A program made the translations under genes and the position numbers. 64,000 nucleotides of DNA from Marchantia polymorpha subsp. ruderalis (taxonomy: Eukaryota; Streptophyta; Marchantiopsida; Marchantiales; Marchantiaceae). The stretch covers positions 5,044,501-5,108,500 of the forward strand of contig AP031356.1 in assembly GCA_037833965.1 (NCBI GenBank). The letters run 5' to 3'. Within the stretch, counting starts at the first letter, position 1. Every line of letters starts with the position of its first letter. Positions 47,291 through 59,218 of this stretch are shown here, one piece after another. The notes under the pieces are model-generated. The model was not told the origin of the DNA. It did not search any database and saw only the letters and a program-made list of their open reading frames with translations.

Positions 47291-50200
47291 TTGTTTTCGT
47301 CTACTACAAAGTCTTTGAAAGCTCTCAAAATTGTCCCACCCGAACGGTTCAAAAATGCAACAGGTCGGATTACTCCGGAGAATTTTACCTTGTATCGGGA
47401 GAAAGCCGAAAAGAATGGATTCGACGTCGATGCTGCTACTCTTGCAACGATGGTGGAGAAGAACGACAAAGATACTTTGATCCGTCTTGGACGTATTCAT
47501 GGACTCGCAGCCAAGCTGCAGGTGACTGAGAAGCGAGGCGTAAGCGAAGATGAGACTGACATTCAGAGGAGGAAGGAAGTCTTTGGATCAAACACGTATC
47601 CGGAAAAACCTCCGAAGGGATTTTTTGCTTTTGTGTGGGAGGCGATGCAAGATCGTACGTTGATGATAGTGGCAGTTTGTGCTCTTGTCTCTCTTGCTGT
47701 GGGTATCCCAACTGAAGGACTTCAAGAAGGATGGTATGATGGGGCCGGCATTGGCTTCAGTATCATCCTCGTTGTGCTTGTCACTGCTGCTAGTGATTAT
47801 CAGCAGTCTCTTCAGTTTCGAGATCTGGACGCTGAGAAGAAGAAAATCTCCATTCAAGTAACTCGGAGCGGATGTAGGAAAGAAGTGTCTATTTACGACC
47901 TCGTCGTTGGAGACATTGTCCATCTGAGTAGCGGCAACCAGGTTCCAGCAGATGGCGTGCTTATCAGAGGGTACGAGCTTACAATTGATGAGTCGAGTAT
48001 GACTGGCGAGAGTCTTCCTAGGCACAAGAGTGTCGATCGCGATCCATTTCTTCTCTCTGGAACGAAAGTGCAGGATGGCTCTGGAGTGATATTAGTGACC
48101 TCCGTTGGCATGAACACTGAATGGGGCCATTTGATGTCCACACTTTCGGAAGCTGGTGATACCGAGACACCTTTGCAGGTCAATCTAAATGATCTGGCAG
48201 TTTTCATGAGAAAGCTCGGGCTGCTGGCAGCAATCCTTACTTTCCTTGTCCTTATGATAAGGTTTCTCGTCAATAAGCAAATGAGAGAAGGTCTCTTGCA
48301 CAGGGTCGGCGATAATCCACTTGCCATTGTTAACTTCTTTGCCACAGCCGTGACGCTCAGTGTGGTAGCCGTCCCGGAAGGGCTTCCTCTTGCTGTGACT
48401 CTCACGCTTGCGTACGCAATGAAGAAGATGATCCACGACAAAGCTTTGGTCCGCCACCTGGCGGCTTGTGAAACTATGGGCTCCGTCACAACAATCTGCA
48501 GTGACAAGACTGGAACTTTGACCACCAATAAGATGGTGGTCACGAAGGCGTGGATTGCCGGGGAAGACGGTGAAGTTAGCGAACTGAAGTCGGGGATCTC
48601 AGCTCGAGTTCGGGAAATCCTCATTGAAAGTATATTTATGAACACGAGTGGTGATGTCGGCGAGCCATCTAAGGATGGGAAGTGTCCCCTCATTGGCACA
48701 CCAACAGAAACTGCTGTTCTTGACCTCGGAGTGAAGCTTGGTGGACAATTCCAAGAAGTGCGTGCCAAGTCAGAAGTTGTGAAGGTGAATCCCTTCAACT
48801 CCGAGCGGAAGAGAATGGGAGTTCTTGTGCGATGTGCACAGGGTGAACAACGAGCACACTGGAAGGGTGCTTCTGAAATTGTGCTAGGCATGTGTGACCG
48901 AACCGCGGACAAGGATGGAAACGTCGTTCCTCTAGACGACGTTACACGCGGAAAGCTTGTTGGCGTTATAGCAAACTTTGCTCACGAGGCACTCAGGACT
49001 CTGTGTCTTGGATATAAGGTCGTGGAATCTCATTCTGCTTCAGAAATCCCCGAATCCCATTTCGTTTGCATTGCGATTGTGGGAATTAAAGATCCAGTAC
49101 GCCCTGGGGTTCCAGAAGCCGTTAAATTGTGCTTTGCAGCAGGAATTAAAGTTAGGATGGTCACAGGAGATAATATCGATACCGCGAAGGCCATAGCACG
49201 TGAGTGTGGTATTCTTACTGATGGAATCGCAGTAGAGGGCCCTGACTTCCGTACGTGGAACGATGAGCAGATGAAAGAGCGCATTCCTAAACTTCAGGTC
49301 TGTGATAAATGTCCCATCGGTTGTAGTCTTTCCTTTCTCGCGTATCATGTAAATTAGTTCCTTCTAACATTTCTTTTGTCTTCCCCCTAGCTCATGCACC
49401 CGAATTCTCTTCTGCTCTATCCGCATCTTGTGTTACTTAAACGATGACCACTATCAGTGAATAACATCTGGCTGGTGTAGGTCATGGCCAGATCATCGCC
49501 TAGGGATAAAATAACTCTGGTCAAGTGGCTTCGATCTATGGATGAGGTTGTTGCTGTGACCGGTGACGGAACAAATGACGCGCCGGCCTTGAAGGAAGCG
49601 GACATCGGAATGGCTAGGGGGACTGCCGGCACGGAGGTACATACTCTTCGATGTATAGAGAGTTTCACTTGCTTCCCATTTGGAGAAAAATGATGACGAA
49701 CGAATTGAAATTGAACTCTCTTTATGTTGTTATGGTTCTAACTCCTCAGGTGTTGTGACGTCACTCAGATGCTTTCGTTTCGTTGTAAGTTTTGAAGAGG
49801 CAAACAGATCTGTGATCTCTTTGTACCTCCCTTTATATCTTCAATGTGATGGGGGCCAATGAAAGAGTCCGCTTGTTTCGTCAGAGCAGTTCGCTGTTGT
49901 TTTCCCTGAGTTCCAGCTCCTTGTAATCGGCGATTTCCTTCTGCAGGTGGCTAAGGAGAGCGCAGATATCATTATTATGGACGACAACTTTAATACAATT
50001 GTGGTTGTGGGTAAATGGGGTCGCGCTGTGTATACCAACATCCAAAAATCTGTCCAGTTTCACCTCACCATGAATCTTAGTGTCATGGCCATCAGACTTA
50101 TTTCTGCTTGCTTTACTGGTAAGTACTTCATTCTATTATTTCGTCTCGTGATCGCCATTGTGCGAGTACAATTCTCACCTCATCAATTACGTACATCAAC

Positions 50201-51594
50201 CGTGCAATACATGATGCTGTCATGAATTTTAGTTTTTTGTCCTTTCAATGTACTGATGTCTTCGTTTACATCTCTTCCTTGCAGTACTATGGAATCCGGT
50301 AGTTGGAGCAACTGGCTTCCATAGTACTGCAATGTCTCCAAATAACGGAAATTGAAAGGTAGAGTGTCAGTGCTGTATATGAAATATCTCATAGATCCCC
50401 TCTCAGTTGAGTCTGGACGATGCGAATGATCTCCGATGTTTTCTTCTTATTGCAGGAGAATCTCCACTCACTGCTGTGCAGCTTTTGTGGGTGAATGTCA
50501 TCGGGGATATTGGTGCATTGGCACTAGCAACTCAACCTCCACATGATGATCTGATGAAGAAAGCGCCTACAGGGCGTAAGGCAAAGTTCATCACCAACAT
50601 AATGTGGCGTAATATCATCGGGCAGGTTGTCTATCAGCTTGTTGTGCTTACCATCTTGCAGATCTATGGAATCCAGTGGCTCCAACTACCGGGTGAAGGA
50701 GAAGAGCAACAACTGTCACTCACTACGATGATATTCAGTTCGTTCGTCTTCTGCCAGGTAAAACTCCTGCAGAGCTTCTAAAGAAAGAGCTCGTTGGGGG
50801 CTCTTGTCTCCTCTCATTGTAGTCACTTCAGGCCTTCCATAGGTGCTAATATGCTTCATGAAGTGGTCCACGTCCTTCATTATCGGCATTTACTCTACAC
50901 TGCTTGATCATATTGCAATAGCAACTATTTTTGAGCGATCTTGCAACAAATGATCACAGTAGTATATCATACCATGATACTCTGCAACATAGGCTGCCAC
51001 CATCTTTGTTTTTAGCTTCCACGACACTAATGTCCCCGGCACAATTACAGGCATAATGTTTTACAGGTATGTCTGATTGCATCCCCCACATCCCCCCGGA
51101 TTGCTCTGCACTCGGAATAGTAACGTGCCATTATGTGATTGGTGTTGTCGCTTTCCTCGTTCCAGAAGAACCGTGATTGGTCTCAGATTGAAGTTCAATG
51201 CTCAAAGTCCTGGAGTCATTGTTTGGTGGTGGTTTGTTTTGGTGGCTTTACCGGGCAGGTTTTCAACGAAATGAATGCAAGAGCGATGGAGAAAATCAAC
51301 ATATTTGCGCATGCTTTGGACAACTGGTTCTTCGTGCTCATCATCGGTTTTACCGTTTTTTTTCAATGGATACTAGTGACTTTCTTGGGCAAGTTTGCGC
51401 ATACAGTTCCTCTGACCAAACAACAGTGGGGAATTGCAGTCGGAATTGGTGCTGGAAGTTCAATGATTGCCGTAGGCGTCAAATGCATTCCTCTAGGGTC
51501 TAAACCCTGGAGGAATGCATTTACCAACCCAACCGGTGTGCTTACCATCTTGCAGTACGTACTATGGAATCCAGTTGCTCCAACTACCGGGTGA
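47291..51594 (+). CDS. ACA: P-type IIB calcium-transporting ATPase (plant ACA family), 5' end incomplete
   Basis: This enzyme class pumps Ca2+ out of the cytosol using ATP. Exons are about 47291-49297, 49481-49636, 49947-50118, 50456-50757 and 51259-51594 (stop TGA), with GT-AG borders and matching phases, about 990 codons. The first exon border is uncertain; an acceptor at CTACAAAG|TCT near 47314 is likely. A basic N-terminal stretch ([15 protein letters not shown]) is where plant ACAs carry the calmodulin-binding autoinhibitor. Motifs in order: TGES (48002), PEGLP (48374), phosphorylation DKTGT (Asp at 48503), KGASE (48863), TGDN (49163) and GDGTNDAP (49562), then VQLLWVN of TM6 and FVFCQVFNE across the last intron. 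All catalytic motifs are intact. The last exon passes KCIPLG after TM10, and its final codons (from about 51537) derive from a duplicated piece of exon 4 in a shifted frame. The plant type is certain; membrane location is not shown by the sequence. Confidence 0.93.
50281..50330. repeat. Inverted copy of an exon piece within an ATPase intron
   Basis: Within intron 3, 14-base perfect inverted arms (GCAGTACTATGGAA, 50281-50294, and its complement, 50317-50330) surround GGTAGTTGGAGCAACTGG. That inner part is the reverse complement of an exon-4 stretch also found at 51570 and 52624. The arrangement suggests a template-switch copying event. Confidence 0.85.
50664..51253. repeat. Parent unit of ATPase partial tandem duplications
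   Basis: This is the source of the copies at 51537-52023 and 52615-53183. It runs from exon 4 (TATGGAATCCAGTGGCTCC) through the exon end at 50757 and the intron to GTGGCTTTACCG just before exon 5. Confidence 0.9.
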
Positions 51595-52023
51595 AGGAGA
51601 AGAGCAACAACTGTCCCTCACTACGATGATATTCAATTCGTTCGTCTTCTGCCAGGTTGAACTCCTGCAGAGCTTCTAAAGAAAGAGCTCTTTGGGGGCT
51701 CTTGTCTCCTCTCATTGTAGTCACTTCAGGCCTTCCATAGGTGCTGATGTAGCTTCATGAAGTGGTCCACGTACTTCATTCTCGGCATTTACTCTACACT
51801 GCTTGATCATATTGCAATAACAACTATTTTTGAGCGATCTTGCAACAAATGATCACAGTAGTAGATCATACCATGATACTCTGCAACATAAGCTGACACC
51901 ATCTTTGTTTTTAGCTTCCACGACACTAATGTCCCCGGCACAATTACAGGCATAATGTTTTACAGGGATGTTTGATTGCATCCTCCACATCCCCCGGATT
52001 GCTCTGCATTCGGAATAGTAACG
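51537..52023. repeat. Partial duplication B of ATPase exon 4 and intron
   Basis: The copy starts TGTGCTTACCATCTTGCAG, as at 50642, and follows the parent to CGGAATAGTAACG. Between GCAG and TATGGAA it has TACGTAC where the parent has ATC, a net +4 that shifts the frame. The copy provides the last coding codons and the stop of the ATPase gene and, beyond it, the 3' flank. Confidence 0.92.
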
Positions 52024-52614
52024 AAAGTCAAGCGTAGAAAAATCTAACTATCAAGGGTGGGGTTGGATGGGGTTGGAAAAAGGCTGAGATGCAAATATCT
52101 CATTCCAATGATCTAGTCTTTTGCTTCTTCGTATCATGAAACATCTAAGGGGAAGTGGAAGGGGGAAAAAAGGGCTTGAAAATAGGCTGAAAATGGAAGT
52201 ATAATATGTCGTATAATACACATATCATTAAATCGGGGTGGAAAGGGGAAAAAAGGGCTAGAAAATAGGTTGAAAAGTAATAGCCTGATGCCAAAGATCT
52301 GAAAAATCTTTGCCACTCGTGACGAGAGGGGTAGAGAATAATGTCTACTAATTGTTAGATGCATCATTAATTTCATACTCACGACTAGAGAGGGCTAAGA
52401 ATATTGTCCTCTTATTGCTAGATGCATCATTAATTTCATTCCCATGCACTAAAGCGAGTTTCCTCGAAGTATTTTATTTTCTCAGTTTTGAAATGTTCTC
52501 ATATATCGTTGAGGCACTTGGTACTCAATTTCTTGGACATCTTAACTCTAACCAAATGATTTGGAAATGAAAACGTTGAGTACGCACAGAGTGTATTTAA
52601 CTGGGAGACTACAA
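52024..52614. other. Spacer between ATPase duplications
   Basis: Non-coding. It contains two near-repeats of GGAAAAAAGGGCT followed by GAAAATAGG and TGAAAA (about 52160 and 52246) and a duplicated AGATGCATCATTAATTTCAT (about 52358 and 52420). Confidence 0.7.
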
Positions 52615-53183
52615 TACTATGGAATCCAGTTGCTCCAACTACCGGGTGGAGGAGAAGAGCAACAACTGTCACTCACTACGATGATATTCAGTTCGTTCGT
52701 CTTCTGCCAGGTAAAGCTCCTGCAGAGCTTCTAAAGAAAGAGCTCGTTGGGGGCTCTTGTCTCCTCTCATTGTAGCCTTCCATAGGTGCTAATATGCTTC
52801 ACGAAGTGGTCCACGTCCTTCATTATGGGCATTTACTCTACATTGCTTGATTATATTGCAATAGCAACTATTTTTGAGCGATCTTGCAACAAATGATCAC
52901 AGAAGCAGATTATACCATGATACTCTGCAACATAGGCCGCCACCATCTTTGTTTTTAGCTTCCACGACACTAATGCCCCCGGCACAATTACAGACATAAT
53001 GTTTTACAGGTATGTCTGATTGCATGCCCCACATCCCCCGGATCGCTCTGCACTCGGAATAGTAACGTGCCATTATGTGATTGGTGTTGTCGCTTTCCTT
53101 GTTCCTGAAGAATCGTGATTGGTCTCAGATTGAAGTTCAATGCTCAAAGTCCTGGAGTCATTGATGTTTTGGTGGCTTTACCG
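52615..53183. repeat. Partial duplication C of ATPase exon 4 and intron
   Basis: The copy runs from TACTATGGAATCCAGTTGCT to GGTGGCTTTACCG, like the parent unit, with small deletions (for example the GTCACTTCAGG segment is missing). It shares the CAGTTGCTCC variant with duplication B, so B and C are closer to each other than to the parent at that site. It has no exon 5 after it, so it is not a gene. Confidence 0.9.
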
Positions 53184-54599
53184 TAGAGTTTCTAAAATTT
53201 GGCGTTTTATTTTTATGCGCTAGATTTGACAAAATACAAAGATAAGGCGAGAGGTGAAGGCAGGCAAAATGTAGAGAATTTCGCAAGCATTCAAAGGGAG
53301 GTAGAGAGTGGATAGTGAGAAGTATCTTAGGTTAGGAATGTAGTCCCGAAGTTCTCGTCTGGATCGGAAGTACCAAAGTCATAGCGAAGCATTTGCAATC
53401 GATTATGAGTTGCAAAATTCTGTTTCAGGTCAAACATGGTGTCGAGTTTGGTTTGCAACCTGGACAACGATCTGTACAGGTTGCAAACCAAACTCTTCCG
53501 TATCGGTCGTGAAAAACGTGATGGTGCAGGTGTGAAGCAAAAGAGAACGAAGAATACGCAACTATTTCAGTTTCCGTTGTCTTGAAGTTTACAAAAATCA
53601 TTTGGAGTTTCAGCATTCCGAAGATTGGACCAGTTACCTATTGCTGTCTTATCAGAAAAGGTTAGTTTCCTCAAGACTACATATATCAGACATAGATTGT
53701 TACCTAGAGACAATCAATGATACACTGCAGTTTGCAATTTATTAGTCTCTGATTAGTTGATGTTGTTATAGTGGCAGATTTGTTATTTCATTCGGAAAAA
53801 ACGATGAGTTCCAACCAATTGCCAATGCGAATGTAAAATGTATCATACTTGGTTATAATCAAAAATTCTTTAAGGTTAAACTTTGTTATGCAACATGTTT
53901 TTGTTGGATTGTCATTTAGGCAAACAATCAATGTGATTGAATAGCATCATGTAGCGAGCAAGAATTCAAAAATTGTGTGATAAACCATGTGTGCGCACCT
54001 TGTTGTCGCCTGTAGATCATCTTCGATATACTCATGAATTGAAGCGTTACATTTACGCAAACACACATTTGGGAGTTCCTGTCGATAATTAGCGAATTTG
54101 TGTGTGCGGAAAAAACATGTACAATTTTCATTTCTAGTTCATTCCATTCTTTGAATGTCATACTGCTCAAAACTATGTCAAACTCATCAAGACTATGTAT
54201 ATTGGCATGACAATATCATTTCAATCAATTCAGATGAAGAATTTTGCCAATGGATATAAGCGTGCGGGAGTTGGCACATAGCTTCATAAAAAATGTTCCA
54301 ATTCTATTATGTATTTCTGGCTAATGCTTTTCCAAATACTACCTCCGCTGAAAACAATTTTTCCATTATTAAATGAGAGAAAGACGACTCATCTACAAGG
54401 ATGACAAGTATATCTTTGGCAGTCATTATGCACATGAAACAATTTGAAACGCAGAAAAATTGTTGTAGTAAACCACTAGGATGAAAAAAATAGTGAAATT
54501 AATGTTAGTGCCAAAATTAATTAGAAAAATTTTCCAAAATTTCCGTACTAAGAAATTTGTTTATGTAATTCTCTATAAAGCTTGGTATAATTACATGTA
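53184..54599. other. Intergenic DNA, no gene seen
   Basis: AT-rich, with stops in all frames. It holds the inverted repeat at 53444-53495. Confidence 0.5.
53444..53495. repeat. Perfect 19-bp inverted repeat, 14-base loop
   Basis: GAGTTTGGTTTGCAACCTG (53444-53462) is followed after 14 bases by its exact complement (53477-53495). The stem could form a stable hairpin in RNA. No gene is adjacent within about 1.8 kb apart from the ATPase remnants. Confidence 0.95.
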
Positions 54600-54702
54600 C
54601 ATAGTTTGAAGTGATGAACTATATAATTTTTTAAAGTCCATTGTCTCTATTTACATTTTTTGTGTGTTGCATACTTCGTAGAAGTAAAATCTGAGAATCA
54701 TA

Positions 54703-54910
54703 GAAGTAAAATCTGAGAATCATAGGTGACAAAGCCGTGAGACGACCATCCAACGTTTTGTCCAATCCACCATACGTTTTGTTTGGTAATATATAGATCT
54801 TGGTTAGAAGTAAAATCTGAGAATCATAGGTGACAAAGCCTTGAGACGACCATCCAACGTTTTGTCCAATCCACCATACGTTTTGTTTGGTAATATATAG
54901 ATCTTGGTTA
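54703..54910. repeat. 104-bp tandem duplication
   Basis: Two units starting GAAGTAAAATCTGAGAATCA (54703 and 54807) each contain CCATCCAACGTTTTGTCC and end ATAGATCTTGGTTA. A third partial start lies at 54681. Confidence 0.92.
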
Positions 54911-55579
54911 TGTAAAATTTTGTTATAAATAAATAGAATATGAATTTATTCCATAACCGGAGTTAACCTCAACAATTTTTAACTGAACTTGTGTTAATAA
55001 AACAATAAATATATTTATATTATTACTCAGCAAAAAATTCTAAATGCAAACTTAATACAATGTTTTTCTTTACACCATAGTTAATTAAAACTAAATCGTA
55101 ATCATAATAAAACAAAATAATAACATAAAGAATTAAGTACAAATCTGCTAGCATAGAGAAAACAAAACTTCGTAACCTATATATTTATTCAGCGGAAAGT
55201 TCAATAAAATAATCTAATACAATGTATTTCTTTACACTATAGTTAACTCTATACTTTCCATGCACAACCTTCATGATAGCACAATATTGTCTAAAATTCA
55301 CCAAAAAAATAACTTTAGTTAACTTATTAGCTAAATTAAATTTACCTTCAATCTTGGTTAGTTCAATTATCAGAGTTTACAGTCAAGATAAACTAGCTCA
55401 ATTATCAAAAAAAATTTGATTAAGTCAATCACCAAAATTTATTGTCGAGATTGATTAGTTTAATCATCAAAGTCTATCATACATCTTGACTAGTTCAATA
55501 GTTTTATCAAACACTTTGGTCTTAAAAAAATATACATGACATTGTTATGTTTCATTCTACTGTACATATGATTTATGTC

Positions 55580-56010
55580 ATTAATCATTAATCACATAAA
55601 GATCAAACTACCTCACAACTTATATATTAATGTTATTTTGATCATTAATCACATAATGATCAAATTTTCATAATTCATATATAAGTACTATCGTTATCAT
55701 CAATTACATAAAGATTAAACTCCACCACAACTTATATACTGGTGTAATTTTGATCATTAATCACACAATGATCAAATTTTTTCATAATTTATACATCGGT
55801 GCTATCTTGATCATGACTCACATGATGATCAAACTCTCACAAAACTTATATATCGGTGTTATCTTGATCATGAATCACATGATGATCAAACTCTCACAAA
55901 ACTTATGTAACAATACTATCTTGATCATTAATTACATGATGATCAAACGCTCCCACAGCTTATATATCAATACTATCTTGATCATTAATCACAATGATCA
56001 AACTACTCCA
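55580..56010. repeat. Minisatellite, about 57-bp unit, roughly seven copies
   Basis: The repeated unit consists of TTGATCATTAATCACATAATG followed by ATCAAACT(C/A) and ACAACTTATATAT with variation. Copy A has just one such unit (about 32195-32245), so the array expanded in copy B only. A frame at 55750-56013 is a by-product of the repeat. Confidence 0.88.
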
Positions 56011-59000
56011 TAATCATATCAACAAACAAAAATTTTGCTAATTAATACGAAGATCTTGAGAACTTTTCCACTTTTTTCAATAAACTGGATTCATTATAAG
56101 ACACACATACCCTCTTTCAATGATTTAGGTTCATTGAAAGACACACTTATACTGACAAGACTCTTACAATCTACGTAACCACTAACTACTGCGCTCGCGA
56201 GATACCATTGTCCGTGATTGTCCCTCATCGTCGCCCACGATTTACTGTCATCCGTGATCGTCCTTCATTGTTGTGATTGATTATCATCCGTGATTGGCTT
56301 TTAATGTTGCTAACGACTAACTGTGTCCGCAACTAACATCATCGTACTCGATTAATTGCGTCCATGACTAAATGTCGCCCGCAACTAATAGCTATCGTTG
56401 CCCGTAACTAATGTTATGCGCATGCGACTTATTACGCCCGGGGCTGTTCGTTACTGTCGCCCGCGACTAACCGTTATCGTCACAGTCACTATTAACTATC
56501 GACCGTCACCTTTGACTATGGATCATCGCTATTAGAATGTCGTCCTCCGCATTTGTACTTCCAATCGCAATTGCTTCGTCTATCGCAATTACTCCATGTA
56601 AAGTGATTGTTTATTCACCGCAATTATCCTACCTACCACGGTTAACTTGCCTAATGTGGTTGCCCTCAACCGCAATTGGACCAACCGACGGCGTTCATCC
56701 TGCCAACCACGGTTGACTTCCACCAACTGGATTTTACCCGGCTTAGTGCGGTTGCCCCGCCTACTACGGTGCACTCGAACGACTGACTGGTTGTTTGATT
56801 ATCCAATTTATGCATTTACAAAGCTTTGAAAGAATTTAGTAAGATACTATCATTGTATATGAAACAAGATTGAAGCAATATATGTTTTTCAAACCAATCA
56901 TGTAATAAATGTTTGTAATATGGTGTTTAAAGAGAAGAATAATTGAAAAATAATAGTTGATCAAAGCAACACATGATGAAGAGTAATCACTAACTAGAGT
57001 AGAAATGAAAACTTCTCTCCACCTAAACTAATAATGTCATTACGACTAAAGAAGTCTATAACTCTTGCTAAAGAAGTATAAAGCTTTATTTATCAAGGAT
57101 TTATAGCAATGAACAAAGAAGCATTGTAGATCTGGTTATGTTTAGGTTTCAAGAAGTTATGATTCTTTCAAATAATGTCAAATATTCTGGAAGCTGTTTG
57201 ACATTTATCATCGAATGATTATGTTGTAAGTTGCTTTGTATTCTCTTTGAAATGTATATCAACAAAATGACATTTCAAATGAGGGATTTGCTCTGCTTGC
57301 ATGATAATAACTATTCATGATATGTTGAAGTAGGGGAAAGACCAATTTGTAAGAGGTAAGATCAATCTATAAATAAGGAGAAATAATCTTCATACAAAAT
57401 ATTGCATATGAAAATATATAGATCTTTCATTGTAAAAAAATAACATTTTTTGTGAATGGATATTCAAAGTGAAGGAAGTAGCTGCTAATTATTGTTCAAT
57501 AAAGAAGTCAAGGGTAGTTAGGAAACAATCATTCATGATATCATGAATAGTTATATAAAATAGGGTTCTTGATAAGTGTATGTGAACCTACAAATATTGT
57601 TGTTTCCCTTGTGCATATAGAGAAGTATCTTTCAACCATATACCAATAACACATATGAATCTTTTGATAAGTGATGGTGATAAGAATCTATCTTAATTAC
57701 AATGGAGACATGATTCAGTATGCGAGTTTTACATTGACCGTTCTTATCTCAAGAGCTTTGGCGAGAGTCCACATCAGGGCTAGATTGAATATGTGCAAGA
57801 GAATCCACGTCACCCGTTGTAGACAAATACATACTCTCGAAAATGTTTGACATTCATACAAAGTCTTCCAAGCCATTCACAAGCATCTATACAGTGCCAT
57901 GATAGTAAAAACACCACCATAGTTCCATGATCAGGGAAAACGGGAGCTTCTACCTCTCGCGTTACACGATACTGTTACTCCTGGGCTACTTATTGCTGGA
58001 ATGTTTGATACTCCGTTGGTACTTCATGGTATTACCATGACCAATACTTGCATAGTACTCCACATTGCATGGTACCATGCAACGTGGTCTGTGTAATGCA
58101 TGAATGAGCCTAATAAACGGGGGAACGTCGTGGACGAAGTTGTAATCGGTCGTTAGGGCCTATCATCTTGATATCATTGAGAATCTGATTGATCGCCTGC
58201 CGAATGTTCTGCCAATTACTTCGAATTATGTTTCGATTGAATGTTCAGTCTTTGCCTCGTACCAATCTGTACGACGTTTCTCGGCTTTGGGAGAAATGTC
58301 TACAAAGCCCGAGGTTCACAAAGACGATCTTCACGTTTCAGCTTCTGTTAAAACCTGAAAATTCGATGAAGCGGTCGATGGGTTGTGATCTGAGCATTCA
58401 CCTCTCCTCACGAGGAGACTTCGCTCTTCCGGATCTGCAGAACTAGGATTTAACGCAGTCAGCAGATCGTTCAACGGTAACAATTCACGCACGTTGACAC
58501 CGAACGAGTTTCGGGGTCACGTGACAGGGCTGTAAGCTTGTAACGCTCTTATGTGGTGATCCGTAACGCCCTTGGCGCGTCATGTCTAACAAGCAGCGCA
58601 TTGCACTGACGCATAAGCGGTGGGAGACCGGAGGAGCGTCACACATTTTTCATGAAAAGGTTCAGATCATCGGCAATCTTGATTTGTCCCCCAGATTCTG
58701 AAGCTATTGGCAGGACGTGAAGGCAGTTCTGTAGATCCGAATTTCATATGGTCGTCAAAATCTATTATACAGATCTCGTCGATGGCGTTTGGCTTCCATT
58801 GTGATCGTGGTGCTGCAGCAGGAGGCAATGATTGGAGCCATAGGCACTACTTGACACTTTTTCTCTCATGTTCCCTTTTGTCATGTCACCTTCTGAAGGA
58901 TGGAATGTGTCCTGGACGAAAACACCAATGGGATTCAATTGTGTGGAGACTTAAATATTGTCCATGAACCAGATTACTAACACTGTCCAGATATCTCTGA

Positions 59001-59218
59001 GAAGCGTCAAGGCTCTATTTAAAGCTCTCTAGTAGTATTAGGTATGAGGAGTATATCTTCCCTCACTGAGTTAGCATTTAGTTTCCTGGTGTTATTTATC
59101 GATAGAGTGCTCTTAAACAAAGCCTCGATGTTTCACTTAGACATCCATTAATAACATGTATGAATTTTGTTGTCAATGGAAAATATTTAAACCTTTCCAC
59201 ACGATTCATGGAAACTCA

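Noticed and set aside
47893..48912. 339-codon open frame on the minus strand
   Set aside because: It is the antisense shadow of the Ca2+-ATPase exon, which has all catalytic motifs on the plus strand.
55750..56013. Frame encoding repeats of a Met/Ile-rich motif
   Set aside because: It arises from the 57-bp minisatellite, whose unit happens to keep the frame open in part of the array; copy A lacks it.
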